Assembly (NCBI GenBank): GCA_022592435.1
Contig: JABYQS010000255.1
Span: 1-42,618 of the forward strand
Direction of reading: 5' to 3'
DNA from: Cerioporus squamosus
Lineage: Eukaryota > Basidiomycota > Agaricomycetes > Polyporales > Polyporaceae
Length of the DNA stretch: 42,618 bases
Positions within the stretch are counted from its first letter, which is position 1, and each line of letters opens with the position of its first letter. The notes under the pieces were generated by a model. The model saw only the letters and a list, made by a program, of their open reading frames with translations, did not search any database and had not been told where the DNA came from. Position numbers and translations under genes: made by a program. Positions 1 to 14,092 of the stretch are shown piece after piece.

Positions 1-3361
<3,361 letters not shown>

Positions 3362-3976
3362 CGCACTCGGTCGTCTGGTGGTGGGAGAAGTGTGCGGCGA
3401 AGAGACGAGACGAGTGGCGAGGAGAGCGAAGATTGCGGGAAGAGAGAGGATGGGACGACGCCAGGGACGACCATGAACCGAGCCAGTCTTCCCCCTCGCT
3501 TATCTAATCCGCACCATCTCTAACCCTCCTCCCGCTCCGCCACCTCGATCGCACTCCTCCGCAAGGTCCCTGCCGCTCGCAACCGCCCGCCAAACCACCC
3601 AGTCCGATGTGCCTAGCACCTCTCTCCGTCCTCCATTTTCCGCGCGTTTTTCTGCGCAGAGCTGCTGTCGCTGTACGCTGAACGGCGAGCGCGAGCAGAC
3701 GCTAGGGTTATAATGACGTAGGTGGCTCGGGGTACGTGAAAGCGTGCATGGGTTGCGCTTGCCCGCTGCCTGCCCAGTGACGTCGTTGTTCGCCGTCTGC
3801 GAGTCCATTCTACTGCCGCAGACAGTCAAGCATGCGTGCCTTGCATCGCGACGAAGCAGCTCGAGACGAGAGGCACCGTTCCCGAATAGGCAGCTAGCCA
3901 CGCGAGCATGGGCGTCTAGCAGCCTGCTGACTGTGAGGTCATCGACGCGCACTTGTCTCTCGTCCTCGTCGCTGCC
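3362..3976. promoter_or_regulatory. Shared divergent promoter region
   Basis: About 615 bp separates the two divergent start codons (kinase at 3361, reductase at 3977), so both promoters must lie here. A 150-codon minus-strand ORF (3500-3952) has no recognisable features and is not called as a gene. No clear TATA box was seen. Confidence 0.5.
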
Positions 3977-5737
3977 ATGTCCTTTGTCCGTGCTTCTGTC
4001 GCTGCCCGCTCCGCCGTACGTTCTCCTGCGTGCACGCTCTTCCTGCGCTGACGTCAGCCCAGTTCGCGAACGCGCGGCGGTACTCGACTGCGCCTGCGGG
4101 CAAGTCGTCGTCCAACCTCCCGTTCATCCTCCTTGGGGCCGGTAAGCTTCACGCCTCCTACGAACTCACCCCACGTCTGACACGGACACCAGGCACCGCT
4201 GGTCTCGCCGGGTACATCTACCTCAACCGCAGCGAGGGCGCGCAGGCCGCCGCCGCAAAGCCCAAGATCTCCGACAAGAGCGCGCTCGACCCCCAGAACT
4301 TCCTCGACTTCAAGCTCAAGAAGGTCGAGCCCTACAACCACAACACCGCAAAGTGCGTCCTTCTTATTCTCTATTCTCGTATGGTACACCGATAGCGCGC
4401 CCGCGGCGCAGGTTCATCTTCGAGCTCCCGCCCGACACCGCGTCCCTCCTCCCCGTCGCCTCATGCGTCGTCGTCAAGTCCTCTCCCGACGCACCAAACC
4501 CGCTCGTCGACGCCAAGGGCAAGCCCGTCATCCGCCCCTACACCCCCATCTCCCCCTCCGACCAGCCCGGCGAGCTCACCTTCCTCGTCAAAAAGTATGA
4601 CGAGGGCAAGATGTCCAAGTACATCCACGACATGCAGCTCGGCGACAAGCTCGCCATCAAGGGCCCCATCCCCAAGTTCGAGTACAAGAGTGCGTCCTCT
4701 TCCTTTCGTCTCTACTGATCCTTCCCTCTGGTCGACCCGGGCGTGCGCGTCTCTGCTTGCCCCACCTCGATGCCGCGCATACGCGTTCCGCAGTCTCCGT
4801 CCGCTGCGTCAGCGTACAGACAAGCCATCCCTGCAATTCAGAGCACGCTCTTGCGGTTACGTACACCCGTCTCCTGCCGGGGCGTGGACTCGGTCCGTTC
4901 CTCTGCGCTTTTCATTCTCGTTTGGCGGGCTCTGCAGTGCACGCCCGTCGAGAAAAGGACGCGACTGTTTGCACGACATCGCGCGCGTGCGTCGTGGCTG
5001 CATGCGCTGGCGGGACTCGGAGATCGCACTCCGGCGAAAGCCTGGCCGCTCTCGCGCGAGCCGCGAAGCGTCATGCTCGTTGCACACGGAGACGACATTC
5101 CCGACATTCTGGGTGCTTGACTTTCTTCCCATCGCACCCACGCTGACGCCCTCGCAGTCAACCAGTTCGACGAAGTCGGCATGATCGCCGGCGGCAGCGG
5201 CATGTACGTTCCGCCCTCCCACTTCTCTCCCCTCCTCTCGTGCTCACCTGCACCGTGACATGCGCGCGCAGCACGCCCATGTACCAGATCCTCGAACACG
5301 CGCTCAAAGACCCGTCCAACAAGACGCGCTTCACGCTCCTCTTCGCGAACGTCACCGAGAAGGACATCCTCATGAAAGAAGAGTTCGACGCGCTCGTGAA
5401 GAAGCACCCCAACACGCTCAACGTCGTCTACACCGTCGACAAGCCCGAGCAGGGCTGGAAGGGCCCCACGGGCTACGTCAACCAGGAGCTCGTCCTGCAG
5501 CACCTGCCCCCCGCGAACCTTGGCGAGAAGGCGAAGATCTTCGTGTGTGGGCCCCCGGGACAGGTCGCGGCGCTCGCGGGGAAGAAGGATGGGATGAAGC
5601 AGGGCGCGTTGGGCGGGATCCTGAAGGATCTTGGGTACAACGAGGACCAGGTGCGCCTCTCGTTGCTCGTGCTCGCGTCCATGTATGCGTCTCAGGAAGC
5701 TGACTCGCGTCGTTCGCTGCAGGTCTTCAAGTTCTAG
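3977..5737 (+). CDS. mcr1: NADH-cytochrome b5 reductase, mitochondrial (Mcr1-like)
   Basis: Seven exons (3977-4015, 4063-4141, 4193-4352, 4412-4689, 5158-5203, 5272-5650, 5723-5737) sum to 996 nt, giving 331 residues. The N-terminus is Arg/Ser/Ala-rich with no early acidic residues, as in a mitochondrial presequence, and is followed by one membrane segment (NLPFILLGAGTAGLAGYIYL). Then come the FAD-binding RPYTPIS motif, the GGSGITPMYQ nucleotide-binding loop and the CGPPG motif near the C-terminus. The family transfers electrons from NADH through FAD to cytochrome b5. The last exon encodes only VFKF. Intron 4 is 468 nt, far longer than the others (43-78 nt), yet no residues appear to be missing across it. 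Confidence 0.93.
4690..5157 (+). other. Unusually long intron inside mcr1
   Basis: The donor is GTGCGT after AAGA and the acceptor is CTCGCAG, preceded by a CTGACG branch-like site. The length is 468 nt. Joining the flanking exons gives a continuous family-like sequence (FEYK-INQFDEVG), so no coding exon is evidently hidden here. Confidence 0.75.
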
Positions 5738-6887
5738 ATCAGCACTCTTTCTAGGCGATTATATTGCTTTCGTGCCGTGGACGCAATCTATCCGTGCTCA
5801 ATGTTACTGCTCTCCGCCGCGACGCGTGACCTGACGTCGGCGGGCAAAGGTGGAGATGCGTACTGATGCTATGCCGAGAGGTCCGCAGTGCGAAGGCTGA
5901 TTCCTCTCCACTTCCTCCCGATCTCCCTAGTGTCTTTTGAAGTCTTCCGTCACTCCGAGACCGGCAGGCCTGACGCTCTTTGCATACTTATCCGGTTCCT
6001 GGCGTCGACTTGCGCCGCTCGCGGTGTAGGTAGCGACCTCTTTCTGCACTCTGCCGAGCACATGACGGCAGAGCGTGCCGGTACACAGGCAGACGCAGAC
6101 TACTTGGTAGGAGAGCACCGCAGGCGAGAAACCGGTTTAGACGGCGGTACGTACGAGTGCCTAGGAATCGCGCGTCGACCTTTGAGACGGGAAACGTGCT
6201 CCTACGTCGGCCCACTTGCCTCAAGCCCAGCAGTGCAGCCAGTGACTAGTACTTATACGCGTCCTGCGTCCTGCGTTCGCTCAAGTCATATCTTATTCGA
6301 CCCAGCCCATCGTATACTGTCCTGGACCGCAGTACCCGCCGCTCGAGCTCGTCCCTCAAAGAGGTCAGCTGCTGATGGAGTCGCGGTACCGGAAGGTGCA
6401 GCCATGGGCATGCGATGTAGATGGAGCAAGCGGAAGAACTCGAACCGCAGCCCTTCTCGAGTGGAGGCCGTTTGGCATACTTGCCATATATTTGACGTGG
6501 CTGCTGAACATTACGGTTTCCCGTGTACCGCACAGCGGACGTCTCTGTCAGTCTCTACGCGTGTTTTTGGAATGCAGCACCGACACGGATGGCGATCTCT
6601 CCACGCGTTTTGACAAGTTGCAGAGACGGCGGCCAGATTTGTCTACTGTTTCGAGTTGGAAGGGTGGTCCGCCGACAGCGTGTTCCGCCACGATGTCTAT
6701 AACTGCCGTCAGCCTAGAGTGTCATCTCTGGACGCCCTCCCAGATCTGCGCATCCTCTCAGACTCCGGGTTATTACCAAGACATGTTTCAACTAGTCTCT
6801 AAGATGGCTCACGAGTTCTACATACGCTCACGGCTACGGACTACGAGAACAACAACTAGTTAACTGCCAACACGCCGTCTCTCCGCA
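5738..6887. other. Intergenic, no gene supported
   Basis: A plus-strand open frame runs over 5888-6613 but has no ATG start, no domain and no coding-like composition. This 1.15 kb holds the 3' flanks of the convergent reductase and F-box genes. Confidence 0.5.
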
Positions 6888-8141
6888 CTAATAAATAGCC
6901 GTCATTTTAGCAGCTTCGAGCACCGTCAGACTCCTCGGCACAGACCCAGCAGCACTACTCTTAAAAGTGTTGAGCATAGGGTCCACCCGCACGACGGGCT
7001 CTGCATACTCCGCGACCTGCACGAGCTCGATCCCTGCCTCGTCGCACGTCGCCTTCGCGCTCACCCACCCAAACGGCTGCTCTGCGCCCGTCAGCACGAC
7101 GATCTTCCTCCTAATCCCGCCACCCTCATCTGCCGCCGCCGACAGCGCAGACATGAATCCGCGCTTCACAGCCGCGGTGACGTTGTACTCGATGATCGAG
7201 CTGAACGCCTGCCGGCCCTCGATCCGCCTCACCGGCGGCGCGTCGATAGTGAGCGTCCTCAGCGCCGCCGGCGGACACAGCGTCTTCAGAAACACAGGGT
7301 TCTCGAGGTGCAGATCCCTCAGGCCCGGAAAGCACTCGAGCAGCGTCGCAGCAAGACAGCACTCGAGGTGTCCGTCCGCGCGGCGCGCGCGCCAGTCCGC
7401 GTGCGCGCATTCGCACATGGGGACGTGCGCGAGCCGCAGCGCGGTCACCTGCGGGACGCGCGGCGGCGCGGCGCTGTGGCTCGCGAACGTGAGCACCTCG
7501 AAGAACACCGCGAGGCGCACGCTGCGGAGGCTCGGGAAGGAGCGGAGCGTCGGGAAGAGGAGCGCGGGCAGGATCTGCTTCGCGGCCGGCCAGGGGGAGG
7601 AGGAGCGCGAGGGCGCGAGCGTGACGGCGCGCGCGTCGGGGATGACGTTCGTGAGCTTCATGAGCACGTAGCCCCACGTGTAGCGGTGCGCGTCGTCGGA
7701 CGGCCTGTAAGGGAGGGAGCTGTCCCTGCGCGGGGTCTGGTTGCTTGCGCCGGTGAGCCCTTCGATGCGGAGGTGGGATCGTTTGAAGACGTTCGCGCGG
7801 AACGCGAGCACGTCGGCTTCGGAGATTTCGAGGTTGTAGTACTCGTTGATTTCAGGCCGGGACCGCGTGCCCTCTGAGCGGGAGCGTTCGCCCGCCTCTG
7901 CCGCAACGCGATCCGCTAGATCAGCGTAAAGATCCATGTCGTCCGTGCTGTAGTCGGAGACGTCTAGGATGACGGAGCGTGTCGCCGCACGCTCGAGGAG
8001 TCCGTGCAGGATGGAGTCAGCGCAGGCGAAGGTGGCGAGCAGCGTCTTGCGCTCGTCCGCACAGCTAGTGGAATTCCAGGCATGCTGCAGAATCTCTTCG
8101 ACGACCTCGACAGGTAGGCATGCGAGTGCTTCAGGTTCCAT
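6888..8141 (-). CDS. F-box-like domain protein, single exon
   Basis: A single uninterrupted reading frame of 417 codons starts at ATG 8141. The N-terminus (residues ~5-50) has the F-box-like pattern ACLPVEVVEEILQHAW followed by a helix ending in LLATFACADSIL. The rest is Leu-rich with loosely repeated LRxLHLEN-like segments (residues ~275-310), as in the large agaricomycete F-box/LRR families. Family role: F-box proteins link substrates to Skp1-Cullin ubiquitin ligases. The substrate is unknown. Absence of introns is unusual beside its neighbours. The antisense ORFs inside it are shadows. Confidence 0.75.
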   Translation of the reverse strand: MEPEALACLPVEVVEEILQHAWNSTSCADERKTLLATFACADSILHGLLERAATRSVILDVSDYSTDDMDLYADLADRVAAEAGERSRSEGTRSRPEINEYYNLEISEADVLAFRANVFKRSHLRIEGLTGASNQTPRRDSSLPYRPSDDAHRYTWGYVLMKLTNVIPDARAVTLAPSRSSSPWPAAKQILPALLFPTLRSFPSLRSVRLAVFFEVLTFASHSAAPPRVPQVTALRLAHVPMCECAHADWRARRADGHLECCLAATLLECFPGLRDLHLENPVFLKTLCPPAALRTLTIDAPPVRRIEGRQAFSSIIEYNVTAAVKRGFMSALSAAADEGGGIRRKIVVLTGAEQPFGWVSAKATCDEAGIELVQVAEYAEPVVRVDPMLNTFKSSAAGSVPRSLTVLEAAKMTAIY

Positions 8142-9086
8142 GACTGGGGAAAGTTGGGGGGTATGGAAGCAGAGCGGTCAGTGTGGTGTGAGCGGGGGAG
8201 TTCGGACCACGCGTACAGGAGATTTTATGAATGATCTCGACAGCGAGCAGCTGGCGTGCATCGTCATGCCCGCGCCTGCTCGGCGTGCATGCGGATGTCC
8301 CCTGACTGGACCTTCCGCTTGGGCAGAACTGCGATCCGACGTCGAGGCCGAATACGTACAGTACAGCGCCGCGCGCGCAACTCCTGTCAAGTCAGCTCGC
8401 CGTTATCATCTACACAAGTCCTCGGAGCTCTGCGGATAGTTTTACTCAGGACCGAGTGGCTGATGAACGATTCGGATGAACTCACTGCAAGCCCTGCGCT
8501 ACGAGGGTGAACTTCGCGCTGTCCAAATTCCTGAGGCTGATGTTGTGCGCGCCTTGTCCAGCCTGCGGGTCGTTCATGACGCCGGACCATCGCGCTAAGA
8601 AGAGATATAGCGCACGTGGAAGAGAACGACTGGGCGGGCTGAGCGAGCTTGAAGTCTCGCTGTATACCCCCGCGGATGTCCATTGAAGTGTCTCCGGCGA
8701 GGCTAGGCGAAGCAGAAGGAGGATCCTGGAGAACGCGGTCAGGAAACTGACTGCCGAGGGCTCGAGCATACGAGAAGGAGTCATAGACGACAACAGAGAC
8801 AGTTTCATGAGCATGCAGAGCAGCGCCGGGAGATGTCTCAGGGAAAGACCAAGAACTGACGCGAGCTCTTTCGCCGAGCATTATGTCAGTACGTCAGTCA
8901 ACCCGAGGATGGCAAAGCGACTCACTAGGAAGGCGAGTCAGCGACAACAGGCACACATGGTCGTTCCTTGCACCGAACAAACGTGTACGCGTAGCTACCG
9001 GAGTCGGAACGAACGCCTCATGCACGGCGCACCGACGGTGCTAATATACGTCGCCGGCGAATCCGAGGACGGCCTGAACTCCGCGC
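8142..9086. other. Unresolved region with coding-looking scraps
   Basis: On the minus strand the frame 8482-8814 starts with ATG and ends GLQ-stop, and an overlapping frame (8387-8881) is also open. Intron-like GT...AG pairs occur, for example GTATGC...CTCCAG near 8720-8770. I could not join these into a convincing protein or recognise a family. A decayed or multi-exon gene is possible. Confidence 0.2.
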
Positions 9087-9505
9087 TCACTGCCCCGATA
9101 CCACCATGACTAGCATTTCGCAGAATCAACCAGCAACAAGACCAGATACAACCTGAAGCAAAGAAGACACTCACAGTCAGTCTCACCATCGCCCGTACCA
9201 TCGCCATCCCTCCTCCCAAACCGGACCCCGTCCTCCTCCTCCTCCTGGTCAAATGGATAGGTCTCGGGGCCCGACCTCCCGACATCTACCATATAGGAAG
9301 AGAGAGGCATAGGCACCGACTGGCGGTACGACCATCGGAACCTATTCAAGAAGGCAGACGAGTCAAGATTCTCGCTCTCTCGCCGATCGCATACTGCTTA
9401 CCGGACGTCCCGGAAGCGCAGTACGACACGCACGACCGGCACATTGTCGGCGCGGTGGCAGACGTAGTGCAGGGAAGGACCAAGAGATGTCGACGGACGG
9501 AACGA
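9087..9505 (-). CDS. Hypothetical protein, 5'-incomplete
   Basis: Three exons (9505-9402, 9341-9175, 9109-9087) join in one frame across two well-formed introns: 60 nt, GTAAGC with CTTGACTC branch and AATAG; and 65 nt, GTGAGT to TGCTAG. The peptide begins SFRPSTSLGPSLHYVCH, passes through an acidic patch DQEEEEDG and ends FMVVSGQ-stop. The first exon follows a CGTAG acceptor and has no ATG, so at least one upstream exon is missing. No family was recognised. A plus-strand frame over the same bases is also open, so strand is uncertain. Confidence 0.35.
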
Positions 9506-10015
9506 CTACGATGGTGGTAAAGAATCAAGATCACCAAGAAATGTCGGGGAACTGGGTGTCGGAGGTGGACGTGGACTCGATGCCGCATGAATGCGGCACA
9601 TTGGACCAGCCGAAACAGTCAAGTCGCAAGAGAGACCGGGTACGAGAGGGCGGCTCAAACCACGGTTTAGGTCAGTTAGAACTCCTCGCTAGCGTTCGAC
9701 CATGGCCGATGTAGGGGCATCGGGTTTGCGAAGGAGAAAGATGCCAACTCGAGCTTGATGTGTTGACTGTGTACCAGTGAGCTGCCAGCAGGCTGTCAGC
9801 AGGTGCGCGACAAACGAGCATGGGCTTTTGTTAGAATAGCCAGCATAGATTGACGGTGTGCGTAGAGCGATCATGACAGTTGGTGCGAGGGATGCGAGAC
9901 GTCTGCAATTGATACTTACCGTGTACTTATATCAGCTTACATAACGATACTTACTTCAATATGATCTACTTGCTTGAACGTCTTGCCATGGCCAGTGGCG
10001 GAGCGGCTGAGTCTG
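9506..10015. other. Intergenic, nothing supported
   Basis: Only short ORFs without family features. An upstream exon of the 9087-9505 gene may lie here, but no donor could be chosen. Confidence 0.4.
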
Positions 10016-10544
10016 CTACCGACACCGACCTCTCTCGAACTCACGTTCTATGTCGTGCGTACTGGGCAGCCAGAGGACTCGCCGAGGATTTTTGATCCAC
10101 CGAAGATCTGGTATCTGCATTCCAAGATTCTCCGCTCGCCGCAATACCATCCATCTTGAATTGAACAAGCTCTCTCCGAGTCTTCGTCGTCGACTCACAG
10201 TCGTCTAGAGACGTGGAGTGTTCGTCACATTGCAACCTCGCCGCGTGCTATCTCGTAGGTGTGTTTGCGAAAGTGTCACTTACCTTGCACCCGCGGCTCC
10301 TACTAACTCGACCCCGCCCGCCGCCTCGCAGTGGCCAGTCGATTCCTCGTCGCATCGGGTCGGGGATGTACTTTGTGAGCATCCGAGTACCTCCAGCTTG
10401 CATCTCCACCCTAGAGTCCAGTCCCCGCTCCTTCAGCGCCGCAAACAGCAGAGAAGCAGGACCCACCACCGAGTCGCCACTAGCACCGTCCCGTAGCAAG
10501 GGATGCTCACGGGAGTTATCGTGTGCCTCATACCTCACGGACAT
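10016..10544 (-). CDS. Hypothetical small basic protein, two exons
   Basis: The ATG at 10544 opens an 87-codon exon (10544-10284). It is joined in phase by a 79-nt intron (GTAAGTG donor, TGACGAAC branch-like site, CTCTAG acceptor, 10283-10205) to a 62-codon exon ending in TAG at 10016. Total is 450 nt, 149 residues. The protein is basic, with an Arg/Gly-rich middle (RGGGRGRVSRSRG) and a C-terminal half reading IPDLRWIKNPRRVLWLPSTH. No signal peptide, membrane segment or known domain was seen. The consistent splice phase and clean intron support it; the absence of a recognised family keeps confidence low. Confidence 0.4.
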
Positions 10545-11057
10545 CCTCCCGCGGGTCCGGCCACCTCGGAACTTCTCCCTTGGCCTTATCCCAGCTCGTA
10601 TAGCGGACAGGAACCCAAGAACCCCGAGGAAGCTCAAAGGTACAACATTTGCATTGCGCCCAGCCTTCCTCTCCCTCCACAACCTACCGACGCCTTCCAA
10701 ACACGCCTATCTGGCGCGTCTCAGATTCGCGTGATGACGGCTGCAAAAGCCAAGGTTGAGTAAACCGTCTGAAACGGGACATCAGCCTGCCTACCGTGCG
10801 GAGAAGGCCTGCAGCCAAGGTACCTCAACGCACCGACGAGCGGACGCTTGCCCAGCGCGTGCATCCGACTTCCCGAGTCGGCCCCTCCTCTCTCGATGAT
10901 CGTCCGTGGCCGGCCGTCGGTGGATCGGTCGTTCGAGCACTCCGCGACCACTGGGTCCCCAACGCTTCGTTATAAGCGGCGCATTCTCTGAAGACCGGAG
11001 CGTGCGCACCTCACTTCCCTGCACTCCCGAGCTCCATCGTCCTAGATTCTCTTTCAG
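10545..11057. other. Probable divergent 5' region
   Basis: It lies between the start of the minus-strand hypothetical gene and the first resolved base of the plus-strand membrane-protein gene. It should hold a promoter and the missing first exon of the latter. The acceptor-like CTCTTTCAG at 11049-11057 is the best-placed splice site. Confidence 0.35.
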
Positions 11058-11842
11058 GACAAAATGCCGCACGGAATCGACGAGCTCGCAACCGCACCCG
11101 CACCTTTACCAAGCTCCAGCGCACTTCCCTCACCACCACCACCACCACCACCGCCGCCGCCACGCTCGAGCTCGAGTGCGACCCCGCAAACGACACCCAA
11201 ACCCCACCCTCCGCACCACCAGCCGACCGGCTCTCCCAGACCTCCCACTACATCCTCACCTGCGCCCGCATCCTCGCCGCATGCACAGTCACAACAATCC
11301 CCCTCAGCTTCTTCGGCTGGCTCGCCATCGCGCACATCTACGCCCGCGTCCGCCCCACGACGCCCGTCTACCTCGAGCGCTTCCTCCAAGCCTCCGCAAC
11401 CGGCGGCGCCCTCCTCGGCGCGTCCCTCGCCCTCTCCGTCTGCCTCTTCTTCACCGCACGCTCCCGGTGGTCACCGTGCACGCAGCGGATACGGCACGGG
11501 CCCGGGCACGGGTCCGGGACGCAGACGACGGACGTGTTCCCGCCGCTGCACGCGCTCTCCTCCGCGGACACGCTCCTCTGCGCCTCCCTCGTGCTGCTCG
11601 CCGTCGCGTTCTCCGCCCCGGTCGGGATGGCGCTCATGCCAGGCACGACGACGGACGAGCTCGGGCTGCGCGAGGCCGCGGTCCTCGGCGGGCTGTGCGC
11701 CATCCCAGGCGGGATCGGGCTCGCGTCCTGCGCATGCCACCGGGCGTGGAGGCTGCTTCAAGTTCGGCGGAATGCGCACGCGCGGCGGGCGGAGGGCGTG
11801 CGGGAGGAGAAGGTCGAAAGTGTTGTTGCTATGGCCGTCTAG
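11058..11842 (+). CDS. Four-helix membrane protein, N-terminus unresolved
   Basis: The real frame reads through hydrophobic segments around HYILTCARILAACTVTTIPL, then SFFGWLAIAHIY, GGALLGASLALSVCLFF, LLCASLVLLAVAFSAPVGMA and LGGLCAIPGGIGLA, ending in a basic tail before TAG at 11842 (about 260 codons). Four or five membrane helices are predicted. No family is recognised. The frame is open from 10976 but contains no ATG start. The ATG at 11064 lies in another frame that yields only Pro/Ser-rich sequence. An acceptor-like CTCTTTCAG ends at 11057, so translation probably starts in an upstream exon I could not fix. Confidence 0.5.
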
Positions 11843-12925
11843 GCATGCCAGTCTGGTGCATGGCATGGGTCGCCGGGAATTGCGAGGCGTCGGACGGGCA
11901 GGCAGGTCGGATCGACAAAGCACAGGAAGACGGTGGAGGACGAGCTGCGGCGACGCTGTGCCATTCCGGGCCGAACTTGGCTCATGTCCCTCATACGATA
12001 TCACACTTGGGAGGTTCAAGAGATGGGGGGCTGTCGGGCGTGACATGAGAGCAGGATTCGGAGGCGCTGTGGACATCCAGCACGCGAGCGATCAGCGTTA
12101 CAGCCGCGATGTCACTCACGTACGCCGGGTGAATACGTACGATTTCGATTTTCAGGCCCGGCAGCTGTCCCATAAGTGGAGGGAATATCCTAGCGCAAAC
12201 CTTTGCCGCCCGAGGGCCGATGCGCATGTATCTGAACGCGGTCGTGTGGAGGAAGGGACGGAATCGAGGACAGAAGAGGGATGCGGCCGTATTTGTACCG
12301 CCTCACATGCATTGTCCAAGTAGCAGGCTAGCGGCTGACGTGTACGGAATATCACCGTGCTTGAAGGGGTTATGCAAAAGGACAGGTAGGCGGACGCACC
12401 AGAGGAGGCGGTATGGTCGTCTGCTACGAGAGCAGTCAATCTCGCGCACAGGAGACTCGAGTTTTCGACCGGTGCGAGAGGCACGATGGCGATGGCCCTG
12501 TCCGCTGGACGTGCATGCAAGCTTGTCGAGGGCAAACCTCCGAGTCGGCTGCTAGTGTCAGCTTCCAGAGCACGCACCGCCGGTTACGGTGGACGTCAGC
12601 GTTGTGCCAGCAAGGACCTGTTGCTTCAGGAGTGGTAAGTGCGTGACATCAGTCCCACATCCGAGACGAACGGGATGCGTGGCCACGCCGGGACGACCAG
12701 ACACGCCTGAGAATACTGGGAGCATGTTAGCGCAGATGGCGTCGGGTCGGAATGCGACGTACTCATATGATGGGCCCAACTTGGCGGCATGCTCAGAGTT
12801 AGCATGCCAAGACCAAGACACGATCACGTGGGTGTAGTAGTCGCGTTGATAGCAGTACAGAATCCAAGCAATACAGGATACAAAAGGTACAAGTACACGA
12901 AGGTTTGACAGGTGTCTCCTGATGC
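11843..12925. other. Intergenic, no gene supported
   Basis: About 1.1 kb between the convergent ends of the membrane protein and the NTF2-like gene. ORFs up to ~140 codons (for example 12152-12577 minus) show no domain, and no consistent splice pattern was found. Confidence 0.45.
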
Positions 12926-13473
12926 TCAAGCAGAGAAGAGAGACTCGTCGCCGTCGAGGACGAGGGAGCTGATGCGGTGGGTACCGCCTTCCTCCTTCAC
13001 GCTACTCTCCTCGTCAAAGGGTATATAGGGGCACAAGAAAGGGCACGCTTACTCTGCAGAGGCCGTGACCTCAGCGGGCTGCTGGGCATTCTTGACGGTC
13101 CAGGAGAACTTGGTGGCAGGCTGGGGATAGGTGGAGCCGTGCGGCAACCGCATGCGAGAGCAGCAGACGAAGAACGTACCTTGACCGACGAGTCCTGCGC
13201 AACGAAGCTGGCACTGTCCGGGTGCCACTTCTTCTGGAGGGCGAGCAGGGCCTCCTTGAGGCCGTCCTTGTCGACCTGCTTGCCGTTCACGACGCCGGTG
13301 GCATCGTGGGTGAACCAGTTCGCGAACCGGCTGCTGAAGACATCGACGGGGCCGGGGCCCATGCGGATGTGCAGCGACGCGGGGGGCTTGTTGAAGTGGA
13401 TGTGAGGAGAGGCGAGGAGGGTGGAGAGACGGTCCTGGAGGAACTCAGACGAGGACGGCGAGGGATCGGACAT
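12926..13473 (-). CDS. Small NTF2/SnoaL-like protein
   Basis: Three exons are separated by introns with GTACGT/CCCCAG and GTAAGC/GAGTAG ends. The start at 13473 gives MSDPSPSSSEFLQDRL and the protein ends SLVLDGDESLFSA (about 145 residues). The centre, FANWFTHDATGVVNGKQVDK then LLALQKKWHP, has the helix-then-barrel look of the NTF2/SnoaL fold, and the C-terminal part alternates like beta strands. An in-frame upstream ATG at 13596 would add 41 residues, hydrophobic and free of acidic residues, so a mitochondrial form from a longer transcript is possible. The function is unknown. It is divergent from the ISG12-like gene at 14093. Confidence 0.6.
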
Positions 13474-14092
13474 GGTGTATGCGCGAGAAAAGGCGGGGAA
13501 CGGACACTGGGCGGTGGCAGTTGCGGCGACAGATGGCCTGATGGCGGTGGAGAGGAAGGCGAGAGCAGCGAGGGCAGGGCGAACGACAACGACCATGAAC
13601 TGTTTGTCGACCAGATCCGTGTTCCGGTCAAAGACGGGCAGCATCCACTGCCATCCACACGGCCCTCACCCAGCCATGACGTCAGGCGCTTACTTGGTCG
13701 CTCGAACTCAGTGTCCTCAGACTCCCGTTCCTTCATCTGTCTGTGACATAAGTGACAAGACACCACTCAGGCACAGGCGTGCCAGAAGAGGTGACCAGTC
13801 GAAGCGTTCCTAGGGCTGTGGGTCGAGCTGCATCGCCCCGTCCTCGAGGCCGGTCTGTCACACGAAGTGACGTCTACTCGAGAAGGATCGTCGCATAGCG
13901 CCAAACCTCCGACTTACCGCAGCACCATTAATGCGGGCAGCGTTGTGCGGAACCCTATGCACGTTGTACCTGGCCCGTGGACGCCTGCACTTGCCGCTAT
14001 ATACAAAACCCGCCGAGTAGCCCACCTCGAGCGGCGGGCCTCTCGCTCTCTCCCTTCGTTCGTCCTCCAACCGTCGCGGCGACTCGCCAGAA
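13474..14092. promoter_or_regulatory. Divergent promoter region
   Basis: About 620 bp between two divergent starts. A TATATA sequence at 13998-14003, ~90 nt before the ATG at 14093, is a plausible TATA element for the plus-strand gene. Confidence 0.45.

Noticed and set aside
4838..5503. 221-codon minus-strand ORF
   Set aside because: It is antisense to well-supported mcr1 exons and the long intron; the composition is a shadow of the sense codons.
5888..6613. 241-codon plus-strand ORF
   Set aside because: It opens on GTG rather than ATG, has no domain, and its composition does not look coding.
9110..9480. A plus-strand protein reading over 9110-9480 (KTLTVSLTIARTIAIPPP and onward)
   Set aside because: It is open but lacks an ATG and splice signals; the minus strand has two well-formed introns in consistent phase, so that strand was preferred.
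11064..12323. 419-codon plus-strand ORF starting MPHGIDELATAPAPLP
   Set aside because: It is Pro/Ser/Arg low-complexity and runs out of frame over the hydrophobic membrane-protein frame, which has far better protein-like composition.
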